The notes beneath the pieces are model-generated. The model had not been told where the DNA came from. It ran no database searches and saw only the letters and a program-made list of their open reading frames with translations. From Idiomarina sp. X4 (lineage in GTDB: Bacteria > Pseudomonadota > Gammaproteobacteria > Enterobacterales > Alteromonadaceae): a stretch of 64,000 bases of DNA. A program made the position numbers and the translations under genes. Shown here piece after piece: positions 25,413 through 36,574 of the stretch; position 1 is the stretch's first letter; each line of letters begins with the position of its first letter. The DNA lies in NCBI RefSeq assembly GCF_002808045.1, contig NZ_CP025000.1, positions 1,922,001 through 1,986,000 of the forward strand, written 5' to 3'.

Positions 25413-27461
25413 ATGAGTTATCAAGTTCTGGCAAGAAAGTGGCGACCGTCCCAGTTTTCTGAGGTGGTTGGGCAACAGCATGTATTGAAACCGTTAGAAC
25501 ATGCACTGCTGAAGCAAAGGCTTCATCACGCTTACCTCTTTTCCGGAACTCGCGGCGTCGGAAAAACCACGATAGCACGGATTTTAGCCAAAGCATTGAA
25601 CTGTGATACTGGTGTTACCTCAACCCCATGTAGCCAATGTTCAGCCTGCCAGGAAATTGATCAGGGACGCTTTGTCGACTTATTAGAAATTGACGCGGCG
25701 TCGCGTACAAAAGTAGAAGACACGCGAGAGCTTCTTGATAACGTGCAGTACCGGCCAACGCGCGGACGATATAAAGTCTACCTTATTGACGAGGTTCACA
25801 TGTTGTCGCGTCATAGCTTCAACGCCCTATTGAAGACGCTCGAGGAACCGCCTGAACATGTTAAGTTTTTGCTGGCGACAACTGATCCACAAAAGTTGCC
25901 GGTAACCGTGCTGTCTCGTTGCTTACAATTCAATTTAAAAGCACTGTCAAAGGAAGACATTGCTGGTCAGCTGAAATATGTTTTAGAGCAGGAAAGTATT
26001 TCGGCGGATTCGGAATCGCTTTCGTTGCTGGCAAGATCCGCTAATGGCAGTATGCGCGACGCGCTCAGCCTAACCGATCAAGCTATTGCTCAGGGGCATG
26101 GTGAAGTGTTGTTAGACAGTGTTCGGCAAATGTTGGGCAATGTACCGACCGCCGATATTGCTGGCTTATTGAGCGATGTATTGAATAATGACGCCGTTTC
26201 TTTAATGCAGCGTGTCGATAACATGGTCGCTGTGGTTCCTGATTTAAGCTCAGTACTGGTTGAAATGCAGAGCCTGTTGCATCAATTGGCCTTGATGCAG
26301 CAACTGCCGGAATCACAGCAAGCCTTTGATAATGTTGATACCTTGCAACCGCTGCTGCGACAAATGCCCGCTGAGTTGATACAAGTATTCTATCGAATTG
26401 TGTTGGAAGGGCGGCGAGAGCAGCCTTATGCTGTGGATGCCAGAAGTGGTCTTGAAATGACGTTACTGCGTTTATTGGCGTTTCGCCCAAAAACGGTGAC
26501 CTCAAAGGATAACTCATCCAACGAACCTCATTTATCTGAAAAACCTTTAGAAAAGGCATCGTCAGACCTTACCGCATCAAATGAACAGAACGAGATGAGA
26601 GCGCCAACAACGTCGGAGCGCTTAGTAGAGTCGGATGCGGGACTAAATGTACAATACAACAATGAAGTAAATGAAGACCTTGCGAGCTTTTCACACAATG
26701 AAGAGCTAGGCAGCGAACTCCCGGATGTTGATACCTACCGGCAACCACCTGAACCAGCGCAAGATGAGCAGACTAACTCTCAAACTGACACTCCGGTATC
26801 CGGCTTAGATGATTTGTTGCAAATGCGGCAAGATTTAATGCAAAAAAAAAAGCCCGGTGAAGTAGCGTCGAAAGGCACTTTTGAAGCATCAAGTCATCAA
26901 GAGTCGACGACTCAGCCTAAAGCCGCAGTGCCAACACCTGAGACAGAGTTGGAATCAAACTGGGTAGAGCTTTCTGAACAACCACATGACAACGCTGCGC
27001 GCAATGATACATCGCAGCCGGTGCTTACCGCAGAGCACAACTACGACTATCCGGAAATCACCGACGACATAAAAGAGGCGGCGGATATTGATCGCTGGAG
27101 CGCAATGATAGCGGGTATGGACATTTCCGGCTTGGCGCGACAGGTATTACTGAACTCGGAGTTACAACAAAGTGGCGATGATAATTGGACAATTCTGGTT
27201 AACAGTGATCAACAGTCACTACTAAATAGCGCAACCGAGCAGGCTGTAAGGGAGTCTTTGCAAGAAGTTTTGGGACAACATACTAGGGTGTCTTTTTCGA
27301 TAGGAACGCCGACACAGCCCACGCCACTTATGTTGCAGCAACGTATTAATGAATACAGACATAAGCGCGCTCTAGAACGTTTAGAAAAAGATAATGGCGT
27401 GATGGAGTTGAAAAAACGCTTTGGCGCACAAATTGATGAAGAATCGGTGCAAGCGCTTTAA
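25413..27461 (+). CDS. dnaX: DNA polymerase III subunits tau and gamma
   Basis: 682 aa tau, the clamp-loader ATPase and replisome organiser. Walker A GTRGVGKTT near residue 45, zinc module with four Cys between residues 64 and 82 (CDTGV, CSQCSAC), Walker B LIDEVHML and sensor segment NGSMRDALSLTD. Residues 370-560 are a variable Q/E/S-rich linker, then domain V (ADIDRWSAMIAGMDISGLARQ) that binds the alpha subunit. A slippery A10-G run within codons 477-480 followed by an early -1 stop would produce a gamma form of about 482 aa. Gene order apt-dnaX-ybaB-recR is conserved. Confidence 0.95.
   Translation: MSYQVLARKWRPSQFSEVVGQQHVLKPLEHALLKQRLHHAYLFSGTRGVGKTTIARILAKALNCDTGVTSTPCSQCSACQEIDQGRFVDLLEIDAASRTKVEDTRELLDNVQYRPTRGRYKVYLIDEVHMLSRHSFNALLKTLEEPPEHVKFLLATTDPQKLPVTVLSRCLQFNLKALSKEDIAGQLKYVLEQESISADSESLSLLARSANGSMRDALSLTDQAIAQGHGEVLLDSVRQMLGNVPTADIAGLLSDVLNNDAVSLMQRVDNMVAVVPDLSSVLVEMQSLLHQLALMQQLPESQQAFDNVDTLQPLLRQMPAELIQVFYRIVLEGRREQPYAVDARSGLEMTLLRLLAFRPKTVTSKDNSSNEPHLSEKPLEKASSDLTASNEQNEMRAPTTSERLVESDAGLNVQYNNEVNEDLASFSHNEELGSELPDVDTYRQPPEPAQDEQTNSQTDTPVSGLDDLLQMRQDLMQKKKPGEVASKGTFEASSHQESTTQPKAAVPTPETELESNWVELSEQPHDNAARNDTSQPVLTAEHNYDYPEITDDIKEAADIDRWSAMIAGMDISGLARQVLLNSELQQSGDDNWTILVNSDQQSLLNSATEQAVRESLQEVLGQHTRVSFSIGTPTQPTPLMLQQRINEYRHKRALERLEKDNGVMELKKRFGAQIDEESVQAL
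26842..26860 (+). other. dnaX: programmed -1 frameshift or slippage site in dnaX
   Basis: Ten A residues then G (26842-26852) contain the heptamer A AAA AAG in the reading frame. Slipping back one base gives GCC CGG TGA, so the product ends after two new residues at 26858-26860. The E. coli dnaX site uses the same heptamer. An upstream Shine-Dalgarno-like stimulator or downstream hairpin is not obvious, so transcriptional slippage on the long A run is an alternative. Confidence 0.75.
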
Positions 27462-27490
27462 CGAATTAAATAAGAGATGAGGAAGTAAAC

Positions 27491-27817
27491 ATGTTTAAAG
27501 GCGGAATGGGAAATATGATGAAGCAGGCGCAGCAAATGCAAGAGCGCATGCAAAAAGCCCAGGAAGAAATCGCAACTATGGAAGTCACCGGCGAAGCTGG
27601 TGCTGGTATGGTAAAAGTCACAATGTTGGGCAACCACAACGTCAAACGCGTGAGCATTGATCCAAGCCTAATGGACGATGACCAGGAAATGCTGGAAGAC
27701 TTAGTGGCAGCGGCGACGAACGATGCAGTGCGTCGTGTCGAAGAAACCAGTAAAGAACGTATGTCAGAAATTACCGGCGGTATGGGTTTACCTCCGGGCT
27801 TTAAAATGCCGTTTTAA
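27491..27817 (+). CDS. ybaB: YbaB/EbfC nucleoid-associated protein
   Basis: 108 aa, small dimeric DNA-binding protein of the nucleoid. Typical methionine/glutamine-rich N-terminus ([19 protein letters not shown]) and the conserved [13 protein letters not shown] and SIDPSLM segments; the C-terminus [13 protein letters not shown] is characteristic. Full length. It sits between dnaX and recR, 15 bases before recR, in the standard arrangement. GAGGAAG precedes the ATG. Confidence 0.95.
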   Translation: MFKGGMGNMMKQAQQMQERMQKAQEEIATMEVTGEAGAGMVKVTMLGNHNVKRVSIDPSLMDDDQEMLEDLVAAATNDAVRRVEETSKERMSEITGGMGLPPGFKMPF

Positions 27818-27832
27818 CGCGGAGAGACAGTA

Positions 27833-28438
27833 GTGAAGTTGAGCCCGGCTATCGAGCAATTGGTGGAAAGCTTGAAGCGTTTACCTGGGGTTGGTCAGAA
27901 AACGGCTCAGCGTATGGCGTTTCACTTATTGGAAAGAGATAAACCGGGCGCATCAAACTTGTCTGACGCTTTAAAGTACGCGGTTGAAACTGTCGGACAT
28001 TGTGAACGTTGCCGTACTTTGACCGAAAACGAGCTTTGCCCTATTTGTCTGGACTCAAAACGGAGCCTCAGTGGCGTGCTTTGCATCGTTGAAACGCCGG
28101 CCGATGTGTTAGCCATTGAGCAAACCTCCCAGTTTAAAGGTCGCTATTTTGTGCTAATGGGTCACTTATCGCCGCTTGATGGTGTTGGTCCCTCAGACAT
28201 TGGCTTAGATAAGCTTGAAGAGCAGCTTCAATCCGACAATATCGAAGAAATCATACTTGCCACTAACCCTACCGTCGAAGGTGATGCAACAGCTCATTAC
28301 ATCGCGGACATGGCGGATCAACACAAGATTAACACCACTCGCATCGCTCACGGCGTTCCTGTAGGTGGTGAACTGGGCTACGTTGATCAAACCACATTAG
28401 GTCACGCGTTTAGCGGCCGAAAACAATTCATTCGCTGA
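27833..28438 (+). CDS. recR: recombination protein RecR
   Basis: 201 aa, GTG start at 27833. RecFOR component that helps load RecA on gapped DNA. Helix-hairpin-helix [17 protein letters not shown] at residues 13-30, C4 zinc finger CERCRTL...CPIC around residues 56-70, and Toprim segment ([14 protein letters not shown], then [15 protein letters not shown]). Length matches E. coli RecR (201 aa). The stop codon at 28436-28438 abuts the htpG heat-shock promoter. Confidence 0.96.
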   Translation: MKLSPAIEQLVESLKRLPGVGQKTAQRMAFHLLERDKPGASNLSDALKYAVETVGHCERCRTLTENELCPICLDSKRSLSGVLCIVETPADVLAIEQTSQFKGRYFVLMGHLSPLDGVGPSDIGLDKLEEQLQSDNIEEIILATNPTVEGDATAHYIADMADQHKINTTRIAHGVPVGGELGYVDQTTLGHAFSGRKQFIR

Positions 28439-28466
28439 CTTGAAAACCGTAGTGTCATCCCCATTT
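28439..28466 (+). promoter_or_regulatory. sigma-32 heat-shock promoter of htpG
   Basis: CTTGAAA (28439-28445), 13-bp spacer, CCCCATTT (28459-28466): an essentially exact RpoH promoter, immediately after the recR stop and about 50 bp before the htpG ATG. Confidence 0.9.
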
Positions 28467-28514
28467 TAAAACGTTAGGTATCACTGTACGTTCTAAACAG
28501 TAGGAGAAAACACT

Positions 28515-30428
28515 ATGGCGGAAGCCGGTCAAATGGAAAAACACGGGTTTCAGACAGAAGTAAAACAGCTGCTTCATTTGATGATCCATTCTTTGTATTC
28601 CAATAAAGAAATTTTCTTGCGCGAATTGGTTTCCAACGCGTCTGATGCGGCGGATAAGCTGCGCTTTAAAGCGCTGAGTGACAACTCTCTATATGGCGAC
28701 GACAATGAGCTGTTTGTCCGCATCTCGGTTGATAAGGAAGCTAAGACGGTTACTGTCAGTGACAACGGTATTGGCATGACGCGTGACGATGTTATGAATA
28801 ACCTGGGTACTATCGCTAAATCAGGAACTGCAGAGTTCTTTGGCCAGCTTTCCGGTGATCAGGCAAAAGATAGTCAGCTTATTGGTCAGTTTGGTGTCGG
28901 TTTCTACTCCGCATTTATTGTTGCAGATGAGGTTACCGTGCGCACACGCTCAGCGTTAGGTAAAGATACTGCGGGTGTTGAATGGCGTTCGCGTGGCGAA
29001 GGTGAATTTGAAATTGCTGAGATTGAAAAGGCTCGTCGCGGCACCGATATCATCTTGCACCTGAAAGATGATGCCGAAGAATTCTTAGACGAGTATCGCC
29101 TGCGAGGCATTATTAATAAATACTCAGAGCACTTGAGCATTCCAGTGCAAATGTGGAAAGAGCCGGTTGCTGAATCTGAGGACGGTGAAGGCAACAAAAT
29201 TGAAGCGCAGCCCGGTGAGTGGGAAACTATTAACTCAGGCAAGGCGCTATGGACGCGTGATAAGTCAGAAATTACTGACGACGAATACAAAGAGTTTTAC
29301 AAAACGGTTGCGCACGACTTTGACGAACCGCTGCTGTGGACGCATAACAAAGTCGAAGGTACCACGGAGTACACAAACTTGCTGTACATTCCGAAAAGGG
29401 CTCCATGGGACTTATGGAACCGCGAACAGCAGCATGGCGTAAAGCTTTATGTTAAGCGCGTCTTTATTATGGATGATGCAGAACAACTAATGCCGACTTA
29501 TCTGCGTTTTGTACGCGGCTTGGTGGACTCGAATGACTTGCCGTTGAATGTGTCTCGTGAAATTCTTCAGGACAACAAAATTACTCGTTCAATGCGTAAC
29601 GGTAGCACTAAAAAAGTGCTACAAATTCTGAAGAAACTAGCGAAAGACAACAAGGAAGAGTATCAGCAGTTCTGGGACACCTTCGGTAATGTCTTAAAAG
29701 AAGGTCCGGCGGAAGACCATAGTAATCGCGAGCGTATTGCGGAGTTATTACGTTTTGCGTCGACCCATAATGACAGTGCTGTTCAGTCAGTCAGTCTTGA
29801 TGACTACATTGAGCGCATGAAGGATGGTCAGGATAAGATCTTCTACATTGTGGCGGACAGCTATGAAGCGGCGAAAAATAATCCCGCATTGGAAATATTC
29901 CGCAAGAAAGGTATAGAAGTTCTGTTGCTCTCCGATCGTATTGATGAATGGCTCATGAGCCACTTAACCGAGTTTAAGGAAAAGCAGTTACAGTCGGTAA
30001 CTCGAGGTGATTTGGATCTTGGTGAGCTCGACGACGAACAAGATAAGGCCGAGCAGGAAAAAGCCGAAGAAGCCTTCAAAGAGAGTCTTGAGCGCTTTGA
30101 GAAAGCGTTGGGTGATAAAGTGAAAAAGGTTCGCGTAACGCACCGTTTAACGGACTCTCCAGCGTGTATCATCACCGACGAGCATGATATGAGCACGCAA
30201 ATGGCGAAGTTGATGGAAGCGGCAGGTCAGGCGGTGCCCGAAACCAAGTACATTTTTGAGGTGAACCCTGAGCACGCTTTGGTTCAGAGAATGTTGGAAA
30301 AAGACGATGAAACCTTCAAAGAGTGGGCTGATGTATTACTCGATCAAGCCACACTTGCAGAGCGTGGAAATCTGAAAGATCCAGCTTCATTTGTGACGAA
30401 ACTGAATAAGTTAATGCTTAACGCATAA
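28515..30428 (+). CDS. htpG: chaperone HtpG (Hsp90)
   Basis: 637 aa cytoplasmic Hsp90. N-terminal GHKL ATPase: [21 protein letters not shown] and [11 protein letters not shown]. Middle domain with [10 protein letters not shown] and [16 protein letters not shown]-terminal dimerisation domain with RLTDSPACI. The family refolds and remodels clients with DnaK. The gene has its own heat-shock promoter and a strong hairpin 3' of its stop. Length close to E. coli (624 aa). Confidence 0.97.
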   Translation: MAEAGQMEKHGFQTEVKQLLHLMIHSLYSNKEIFLRELVSNASDAADKLRFKALSDNSLYGDDNELFVRISVDKEAKTVTVSDNGIGMTRDDVMNNLGTIAKSGTAEFFGQLSGDQAKDSQLIGQFGVGFYSAFIVADEVTVRTRSALGKDTAGVEWRSRGEGEFEIAEIEKARRGTDIILHLKDDAEEFLDEYRLRGIINKYSEHLSIPVQMWKEPVAESEDGEGNKIEAQPGEWETINSGKALWTRDKSEITDDEYKEFYKTVAHDFDEPLLWTHNKVEGTTEYTNLLYIPKRAPWDLWNREQQHGVKLYVKRVFIMDDAEQLMPTYLRFVRGLVDSNDLPLNVSREILQDNKITRSMRNGSTKKVLQILKKLAKDNKEEYQQFWDTFGNVLKEGPAEDHSNRERIAELLRFASTHNDSAVQSVSLDDYIERMKDGQDKIFYIVADSYEAAKNNPALEIFRKKGIEVLLLSDRIDEWLMSHLTEFKEKQLQSVTRGDLDLGELDDEQDKAEQEKAEEAFKESLERFEKALGDKVKKVRVTHRLTDSPACIITDEHDMSTQMAKLMEAAGQAVPETKYIFEVNPEHALVQRMLEKDDETFKEWADVLLDQATLAERGNLKDPASFVTKLNKLMLNA

Positions 30429-30434
30429 GCCTTC

Positions 30435-30462
30435 TGCTGCGGTCATACGATTGGCCGCAGCA
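30435..30462 (+). terminator. strong hairpin after htpG
   Basis: TGCTGCGGTC / GGCCGCAGCA, a 10-bp stem with one G-T pair and an 8-nt loop, starting 7 bases after the htpG stop. There is no T run after it, so termination would be incomplete; it may instead protect the htpG mRNA 3' end. Confidence 0.45.
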
Positions 30463-30479
30463 CTTCTCTGTGCTTGTAA

Positions 30480-31187
<708 letters not shown>

Positions 31188-31191
31188 ACAC

Positions 31192-31217
31192 AAAGGCTCA
31201 CTTGGTGGGCCTTTTTT
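31192..31217 (+). terminator. adk terminator
   Basis: AAGGCTCAC / GTGGGCCTT (one G-T pair) with a TTG loop and TTTTTT tail, directly after the adk stop. Confidence 0.88.
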
Positions 31218-31235
31218 GAATAAAGGGGCGACACA

Positions 31236-31637
31236 ATGGATATTCGCATCACCGGTTTTTACGCTGGCTTACTTGCAGTACTTTATTTAATTTTGGCTGT
31301 GCGAATTGTTCGCTTACGCTGGAAGTATCGCGTTGGTATTGGTACCGGTGGAGAAGACGAGCTGAAAGTGGCAGTACGAGTCCATGGTAACTTTATTGAG
31401 TATGTCCCGTTTATTCTTATTTTGCTTGGTATGGTTGAAGCTAATGGGACTTCAACGGAGCTGGTTCACGGAATTGGTATTGCTACGCTCATTGCCCGTA
31501 TAAGCCATGCTATTGGTTTAACTAAGACAATAGGGCCAAGCATCTTTCGCACTATTGGTGTTCTGGGTACCTTCGCCGTTCTGTTATTCAGTGCGGGAAT
31601 TTGTGTCGGTCAGTTCATTGGCTTTAGCTTGCTGTAG
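31236..31637 (+). CDS. MAPEG-family membrane protein
   Basis: 133 aa with four hydrophobic segments. The MAPEG pattern is visible at VAVRVHGNFIEYVPFILILLG (residues 46-66) with RxxxNFxEY-type residues. Eukaryotic relatives are glutathione-dependent enzymes; bacterial YecN-type members have unclear substrate. An AGGGGCGA precedes ATG 31236. The next gene, an alpha/beta hydrolase, starts 10 bases after its stop and may be co-transcribed. Confidence 0.82.
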   Translation: MDIRITGFYAGLLAVLYLILAVRIVRLRWKYRVGIGTGGEDELKVAVRVHGNFIEYVPFILILLGMVEANGTSTELVHGIGIATLIARISHAIGLTKTIGPSIFRTIGVLGTFAVLLFSAGICVGQFIGFSLL

Positions 31638-31646
31638 AGAAACAAA

Positions 31647-32429
31647 ATGTCAGAGTTAGGTTCTGGAGTGTATGTTTTTGGTGAGAAGCACAACCCACCG
31701 GTATTGTTGCTTCACAGCTCTCAAAGCGCGAGTTCTCAGTGGCGAGACTTAATTCAAAGGCTTAGCCCAACTCGTTTTGTTATTGCCGTTGACTTACTCG
31801 GTTATGGGAAAGCACCACAGCCTGAAGCTGTGGCGAACTTTCGCTTGGCAGACGAGATACCCCGGGTCGTTGAGGCTGTTTCGGCGTTAAAAATAGATAC
31901 TGCAATTGATGTGATTGGTCACTCTTACGGTGGTGCCTTGGCGTTGAAACTGGCCTTGGAGCAACCTTTTACCATCGCAAAAGTAGCCGTGTACGAACCC
32001 GTTGCATTCCATGTGTTAGCCGATGACTCCCCCGGAATGATTGAAATACAGGAAATCAGTCAGGCGATGCATGGGAAAGATGCTGAAGAGTGTACCCGCA
32101 CCTTTGTCGATTACTGGAACAGTCCTGGCTATTTCGACGCCTTGCCGTCCAAAATACAGACGTTGATGGTGAAGCAGGCAGCCAAGGTGGCACTGGACTT
32201 TGATGCGCTGCTTAACGAGCCTAAGCGCCTGAACGATTATGCCGGTCTTGATCAGCCTGTGTTGATGGTTCAGGGCGAGCATACCCGTCGTAGTGCTAAG
32301 GCAGTGGCTGATGCACTCTCGACGGTTATTAGCCAGCTGAAGCGTGAGTCCATTGCCGCAGGACACATGGGGCCTCTGACACATCCGGCAGAGGTGAATG
32401 AGAAGTTAGTACAATACATCAACAGCTAA
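31647..32429 (+). CDS. alpha/beta hydrolase
   Basis: 260 aa. Nucleophile elbow GHSYGG near residue 92, oxyanion strand PPVLLLHSSQSASSQW near residue 20, and a likely catalytic histidine in AAGHMGPLTHP near the C-terminus. No signal peptide. The family includes esterases, haloalkane dehalogenases and lipid hydrolases; the substrate cannot be assigned. It is downstream of the MAPEG gene in the same direction. Confidence 0.82.
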   Translation: MSELGSGVYVFGEKHNPPVLLLHSSQSASSQWRDLIQRLSPTRFVIAVDLLGYGKAPQPEAVANFRLADEIPRVVEAVSALKIDTAIDVIGHSYGGALALKLALEQPFTIAKVAVYEPVAFHVLADDSPGMIEIQEISQAMHGKDAEECTRTFVDYWNSPGYFDALPSKIQTLMVKQAAKVALDFDALLNEPKRLNDYAGLDQPVLMVQGEHTRRSAKAVADALSTVISQLKRESIAAGHMGPLTHPAEVNEKLVQYINS

Positions 32430-32473
32430 CGCTACACGTGCGATACAGCCTAAATTAGCGAGACACTCCAACT

Positions 32474-33859
32474 GTGAAATCCTGGCAAGACAATAAAAGC
32501 GAAGTGATCAAACTGGCTCGACTCACTGGCCCAATACTTATCGCACAACTCACACAGATGTTGATGAGCGTTGTTGATACGGTAATGGCCGGTCGAAAAA
32601 GTGCAATTGATCTTGCGGCGGTATCCGTTGGCGGCAGTATTTTTGTACCCGCGACACTATTAGTTTTCGGTCTTGCTTTGGCGCTTGCCCCCATTATTTC
32701 TCATTTTGACGGCTCCGGTGGTCATCGAAAAATGGCGAATATTCTGCAGCAGGGGTTTTATGCTTGTGCCATAGTCGGAGCTATTACCCTAGTAGGGATG
32801 TCTTCAGCACCTTGGCTGCTCGACTTAATGGAAGTAGAGGATAAGTTCCGTCAGGTCACGCTGGACTACTTGTTCTATATTGCCTGGGGTATTCCCGGCT
32901 TTGTTATTTATGCCGTTCTGAGAAACTTCTGTGAGGGCATGTCGAACACCATGCCGTCACTGATTATTGGCTTCATCGGACTTATCATCAATATTCCGGC
33001 GAACTATATTTTTGTCTATGGCGAATTTGGCATGCCGGCACTTGGTGGCGCCGGTTGTGGTGTGGCAACCGCATTAGTGCTCTGGGGGATGGCAATTTCG
33101 ATGGCCATTTATACATTCGGCGCCAAGCGCTATAAAGACTTAAAGTTATTACGCCGATGGTACAAACCAAGTTGGGATGACGTGACTTATGTCATTCGTC
33201 TGGGCTTTCCCATTTCAATGTCACTATTTTTCGAAGTTAGCTTATTTGCCGCGGTTGCTCTATTAATTGCTCCGCTAGGCCCGACCGTGGTCTCTGCCCA
33301 CCAAATAGCCTTAAACATAAGTTCGCTGGTTTATATGGTCCCGCTCAGTATTTCTATGGCGGTGACTTTGCGTGTCGGTTTTGCATTAGGTGCCGGAAAC
33401 CCTGATAATGCAATGCGTAACTTTAGAATTGCGCTTTGGTTTGGTGGTGTGTTTGCGGCCGTAAACGGGCTTATCATGTATTTGGGAGGCAGTTTTCTTG
33501 CCAGTTTATACACACCGAATACCGAGGTGATCAACTTAGCGGCGACCTTGATGGGCTTAGCAGCTATTTTCACCTTGTCTGACACGTTCCAGGTGGTGGC
33601 AATGGGTACTCTCAGGGGCTACAAAGATACGACACTGCCAATGGTCTTGGCGTTCATATCGTACTGGCCTTTCGGTTTAACCGTGGGGTATGTACTCGGA
33701 CGAACCGACTTAGTGGTGCCGGCAATGGGAGCTGCCGGTTTTTGGATAGGCTTTATTAGTGGCCTGAGTGTGGCGGCCGTTTTATTGTCTGTCAGGCTGA
33801 AAAAAGTTTCAAAAGCCTATAAGCGCCGCCACTTTCAAGAGCAACTGAACAACGCATAA
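32474..33859 (+). CDS. norM: MATE-family multidrug efflux protein, NorM type
   Basis: 461 aa with about twelve membrane helices. The N-terminal PILIAQLTQMLMSVVDTVMAG block matches NorM and the second half repeats it (FPISMSLFFEVSLF, SAHQIALNISSLVYMVPLS). NorM proteins export cationic drugs against Na+ or H+. GTG 32474 is the start. Convergent with the his operon: only 11 bases separate the stop from hisIE, and a palindrome overlaps both stops. Confidence 0.9.
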   Translation: MKSWQDNKSEVIKLARLTGPILIAQLTQMLMSVVDTVMAGRKSAIDLAAVSVGGSIFVPATLLVFGLALALAPIISHFDGSGGHRKMANILQQGFYACAIVGAITLVGMSSAPWLLDLMEVEDKFRQVTLDYLFYIAWGIPGFVIYAVLRNFCEGMSNTMPSLIIGFIGLIINIPANYIFVYGEFGMPALGGAGCGVATALVLWGMAISMAIYTFGAKRYKDLKLLRRWYKPSWDDVTYVIRLGFPISMSLFFEVSLFAAVALLIAPLGPTVVSAHQIALNISSLVYMVPLSISMAVTLRVGFALGAGNPDNAMRNFRIALWFGGVFAAVNGLIMYLGGSFLASLYTPNTEVINLAATLMGLAAIFTLSDTFQVVAMGTLRGYKDTTLPMVLAFISYWPFGLTVGYVLGRTDLVVPAMGAAGFWIGFISGLSVAAVLLSVRLKKVSKAYKRRHFQEQLNNA

Positions 33860-33877
33860 TTAGCTATCAGCTAATTA
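33857..33877. repeat. palindrome between norM and hisIE stops
   Basis: Perfect inverted repeat TAATTAGCT / AGCTAATTA with an ATC loop spans both convergent stop codons. It is A+T rich with no T run; a weak bidirectional terminator or 3'-end stabiliser at most. Confidence 0.45.
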
Positions 33878-34485
33878 TGGCGTTGTTTAAGCACCTTAAG
33901 CACATCGTTCATTGACAAGTCGCTGGCACTGAGTACCACCAATAAGTGATACAGCAGGTCGGCGCTTTCATTAAGCAGTTCGTCTTTATCGTTGGTTGCT
34001 GCTGCCAGCGCCACTTCGACGCCTTCTTCGCCAACCTTCTGAGCGCAGCGTTTAATGCCTTTCTGGAAGAGGCTGGCAGTGTAGCTTTCACCGGCATCGG
34101 CGCCTTTTCTTGAATTAATAACCCCTTCTAAGTGGTGTAAAAAAGACCCTGACGTCTCAGCGAAACAGCTTTGAGTGCCCAAATGGCAGGTTGGCCCGTT
34201 AGGCATTGCTTTAACTAGCAGTGCGTCACTGTCGCAGTCGGTATGAATTTCTTCCAGCTCAAGAACGAGGCCGGAGCTTTCACCCTTAGTCCATAAACGC
34301 GCTTTGCTGCGGCTGTAAAAAGTGACCTGACCTGACGCTAATGTCTTCTCAAGTGCTTTGTCGTTCATGTAACCCAGCATTAGGACCTCGCCGGTCAAAA
34401 CGTGCTGTACAACACAGGGAAGCAGGTTGTCCATTTTTGTCCAGTCAAGGCTGTTTAGGTTTTGTTTGTCGACTCTCACTGTCAC
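33871..34485 (-). CDS. hisIE: phosphoribosyl-AMP cyclohydrolase / phosphoribosyl-ATP pyrophosphatase
   Basis: 204 aa fused enzyme for steps two and three of histidine synthesis. HisI part to residue 115: [26 protein letters not shown], zinc cysteine region [11 protein letters not shown] and CHLGTQSC. HisE part: [13 protein letters not shown] and [12 protein letters not shown] near residues 155-185. It is the last gene of the his operon, three bases after hisF. Confidence 0.96.
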   Translation of the reverse strand: MTVRVDKQNLNSLDWTKMDNLLPCVVQHVLTGEVLMLGYMNDKALEKTLASGQVTFYSRSKARLWTKGESSGLVLELEEIHTDCDSDALLVKAMPNGPTCHLGTQSCFAETSGSFLHHLEGVINSRKGADAGESYTASLFQKGIKRCAQKVGEEGVEVALAAATNDKDELLNESADLLYHLLVVLSASDLSMNDVLKVLKQRHN

Positions 34486-34488
34486 TCC

Positions 34489-35271
34489 TTAAGATTCAAT
34501 AGGACGCACGACAATGCCATTGTTGTGCATCGCGCTTTTCACATCAGCAATTGAAAATACGTTCTTATGAAAGACGGAAGCTGCTAATGCTCCATCAACT
34601 TTGGCGTTATTAAAGACATCGACAAAGTGCTGTATTTCACCAGCGCCACCAGAGGCAATTATGGGCACCGAACAGTAGTCACGTAAAGCGGTCAGTTGCT
34701 CAATATCGTACCCTTTGCGAACGCCATCTTGATTCATGCAGTTCAAGACAATTTCGCCGGCACCCCGTTTAATCACTTCCTGCAACCAGTCCTTGGTTTG
34801 CCATGCCGACTTGCGTGACTTCTTTTCATCGCCGGTAAATTGGTGCACCTCATAGGTATCGGTCTCTTCATTGAAGAAACTATCAATACCGATAACAATG
34901 CACTGTTGACCGAACTCTGCCACCAACGTGTCGATCAATGACGGATCCAGTAACGCAGGGGAGTTAATCGACAGCTTATCTGCGCCTTTTGACAGTAACT
35001 CTTGAGCCTGCGCTACTGAGCGAATACCGCCGGCGACTGTAAACGGGATATTAATTTGTTTGGCAACCCGTTCTACCCACGATTTATCCACCGTACGACC
35101 ATCGGACGAGGCAGTTATATCGTAGAAAACCAACTCGTCGGCGCCGCTTTCGGCGTAATGGCGGGCCAACGGAATAATATCACCAATGACTTCGTGGTTA
35201 CGAAATTTAACGCCCTTAACGACCTGACCGTCGCGAACGTCCAAACAAGGAATTACTCGCTTTGCCAACAT
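34489..35271 (-). CDS. hisF: imidazole glycerol phosphate synthase subunit HisF
   Basis: 260 aa TIM barrel that joins PRFAR with ammonia from His[18 protein letters not shown] opens the barrel with catalytic Asp11; [42 protein letters not shown] and IASGGAGE line the active site. Full length. It overlaps hisA by 19 bp. Confidence 0.97.
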   Translation of the reverse strand: MLAKRVIPCLDVRDGQVVKGVKFRNHEVIGDIIPLARHYAESGADELVFYDITASSDGRTVDKSWVERVAKQINIPFTVAGGIRSVAQAQELLSKGADKLSINSPALLDPSLIDTLVAEFGQQCIVIGIDSFFNEETDTYEVHQFTGDEKKSRKSAWQTKDWLQEVIKRGAGEIVLNCMNQDGVRKGYDIEQLTALRDYCSVPIIASGGAGEIQHFVDVFNNAKVDGALAASVFHKNVFSIADVKSAMHNNGIVVRPIES

Positions 35272-35990
35272 GCCAGTGCATCCTCCAAAGTAAATTGATT
35301 GGTTAACAGCGATTTACCCAGAATCACTGAGTCGCAGTTAATCGCTTTTAAAGCTTTTATATCGTCTAAACTGCTCACGCCACCCGATGCTTGCCACTGT
35401 ACGCTGGGGTATTTGCTTTTGTATTTTTGATACAGTTCGACGTTGCTCCCGCTGAGTGTTCCGTCCTTGCTAATGTCGGTGCATAATACGTGCTGGCAGC
35501 CTACTTCAAGGTATTGGTCTAAAACATCTTCCAAAGCCTTACCTGAAGACTCTTGCCAGCCGTGCGTTGCAACTAACGCTTGGCCGTTGGGTTGAATGTT
35601 CACATCCAGCGCCAGTACGATTTTTTCCGGACCGTAGGTTTTAAACCACTCGAGCACCTTCTCGGGTGAGCTAACAGCCGTCGACCCAATAACCACTCGC
35701 TTAACGCCAACCGCAAGTAGCGCGTCGATGTCTTCCGTGGTGCGAATACCGCCACCGACCTGGCATTTCATACCGGACTCTTTAATCAGTTTTTCGAGTA
35801 GTTTGGTTTGACGGTGTTGAGGATCTTTGGCGCCGTCTAAGTCCACCAAGTGCAGCCATTCGGCTCCGGCTATAGCATAGCTCTTCGCCTGCTCGACAGG
35901 TGAAAACTGATATTCGGTTTTTTGAGCAAAGTCGCCTTGGTACAGCCGTACAACGGCACCATCAATTAAGTCTAACGCAGGTATTAGCAA
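35253..35990 (-). CDS. hisA: ProFAR isomerase HisA
   Basis: 245 aa TIM barrel isomerising ProFAR to PRFAR. Begins [20 protein letters not shown] with catalytic Asp8; [28 protein letters not shown] and [11 protein letters not shown] follow, the last with the second catalytic Asp. Overlaps hisH by 7 bp and hisF by 19 bp. Confidence 0.97.
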   Translation of the reverse strand: MLIPALDLIDGAVVRLYQGDFAQKTEYQFSPVEQAKSYAIAGAEWLHLVDLDGAKDPQHRQTKLLEKLIKESGMKCQVGGGIRTTEDIDALLAVGVKRVVIGSTAVSSPEKVLEWFKTYGPEKIVLALDVNIQPNGQALVATHGWQESSGKALEDVLDQYLEVGCQHVLCTDISKDGTLSGSNVELYQKYKSKYPSVQWQASGGVSSLDDIKALKAINCDSVILGKSLLTNQFTLEDALACWQSE

Positions 35991-36574
35991 AGCTTAGCCT
36001 CCAGGAACTCACGTAAAATAGATTCACCCACTTTGCCTGAGCGCTCTGGGTGAAATTGTGCGCCGAAGTAGTTGTTATGGCGAATCATTGATGCAAAGCG
36101 TTGACCGTACTCGGCCTCGGCAATGGTGTATTCGTCTACGGCGACCGCATAGCTGTGAACAAAGTAACAGTATTGTTCGGCAGCCTTCAGCAGCGGATTA
36201 TTATTGGTTGGCATCGACGTATTCCAGCCCATGTGTGGCAACGGTAGGTCACCAACTTCTAGCCGTTTAGTTAGTGACGGAATTAGCCCCAGGCACTCGA
36301 CATCCCCCTCTTCAGAATGAGAGGTCATCAGCTGCATACCCAAACAGATACCTAAAACCGGTTGTTCAAGTGACTTCAGCACGTCAACCAATTGCTTTCT
36401 TCGCAGATTACGCATCGCCGCTGCAGCGGTTCCCACGCCCGGCAAAATGACACGATCAGCGACGCGAATCGCGTTTACGTCGTCTGTCACTGTGCATGAG
36501 TATCCCAACCGTTCTATAGCAAAGCGAACTGAGGTTAAGTTCGCGCACTCAGTATCAACAATGACAACCTTCAT
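35984..36574 (-). CDS. hisH: imidazole glycerol phosphate synthase glutaminase HisH
   Basis: 196 aa class I glutamine amidotransferase. Nucleophile Cys in GICLGMQLM near residue 77; His and Glu in [14 protein letters not shown]. Delivers ammonia to HisF. ATG overlaps the hisB stop by 4 bp (ATGA). Confidence 0.96.
   Translation of the reverse strand: MKVVIVDTECANLTSVRFAIERLGYSCTVTDDVNAIRVADRVILPGVGTAAAAMRNLRRKQLVDVLKSLEQPVLGICLGMQLMTSHSEEGDVECLGLIPSLTKRLEVGDLPLPHMGWNTSMPTNNNPLLKAAEQYCYFVHSYAVAVDEYTIAEAEYGQRFASMIRHNNYFGAQFHPERSGKVGESILREFLEAKLC

Noticed and set aside
26083..26559. Minus-strand 158-codon frame opposite dnaX
   Set aside because: It lies wholly within dnaX and shows no recognisable domain or start signal.
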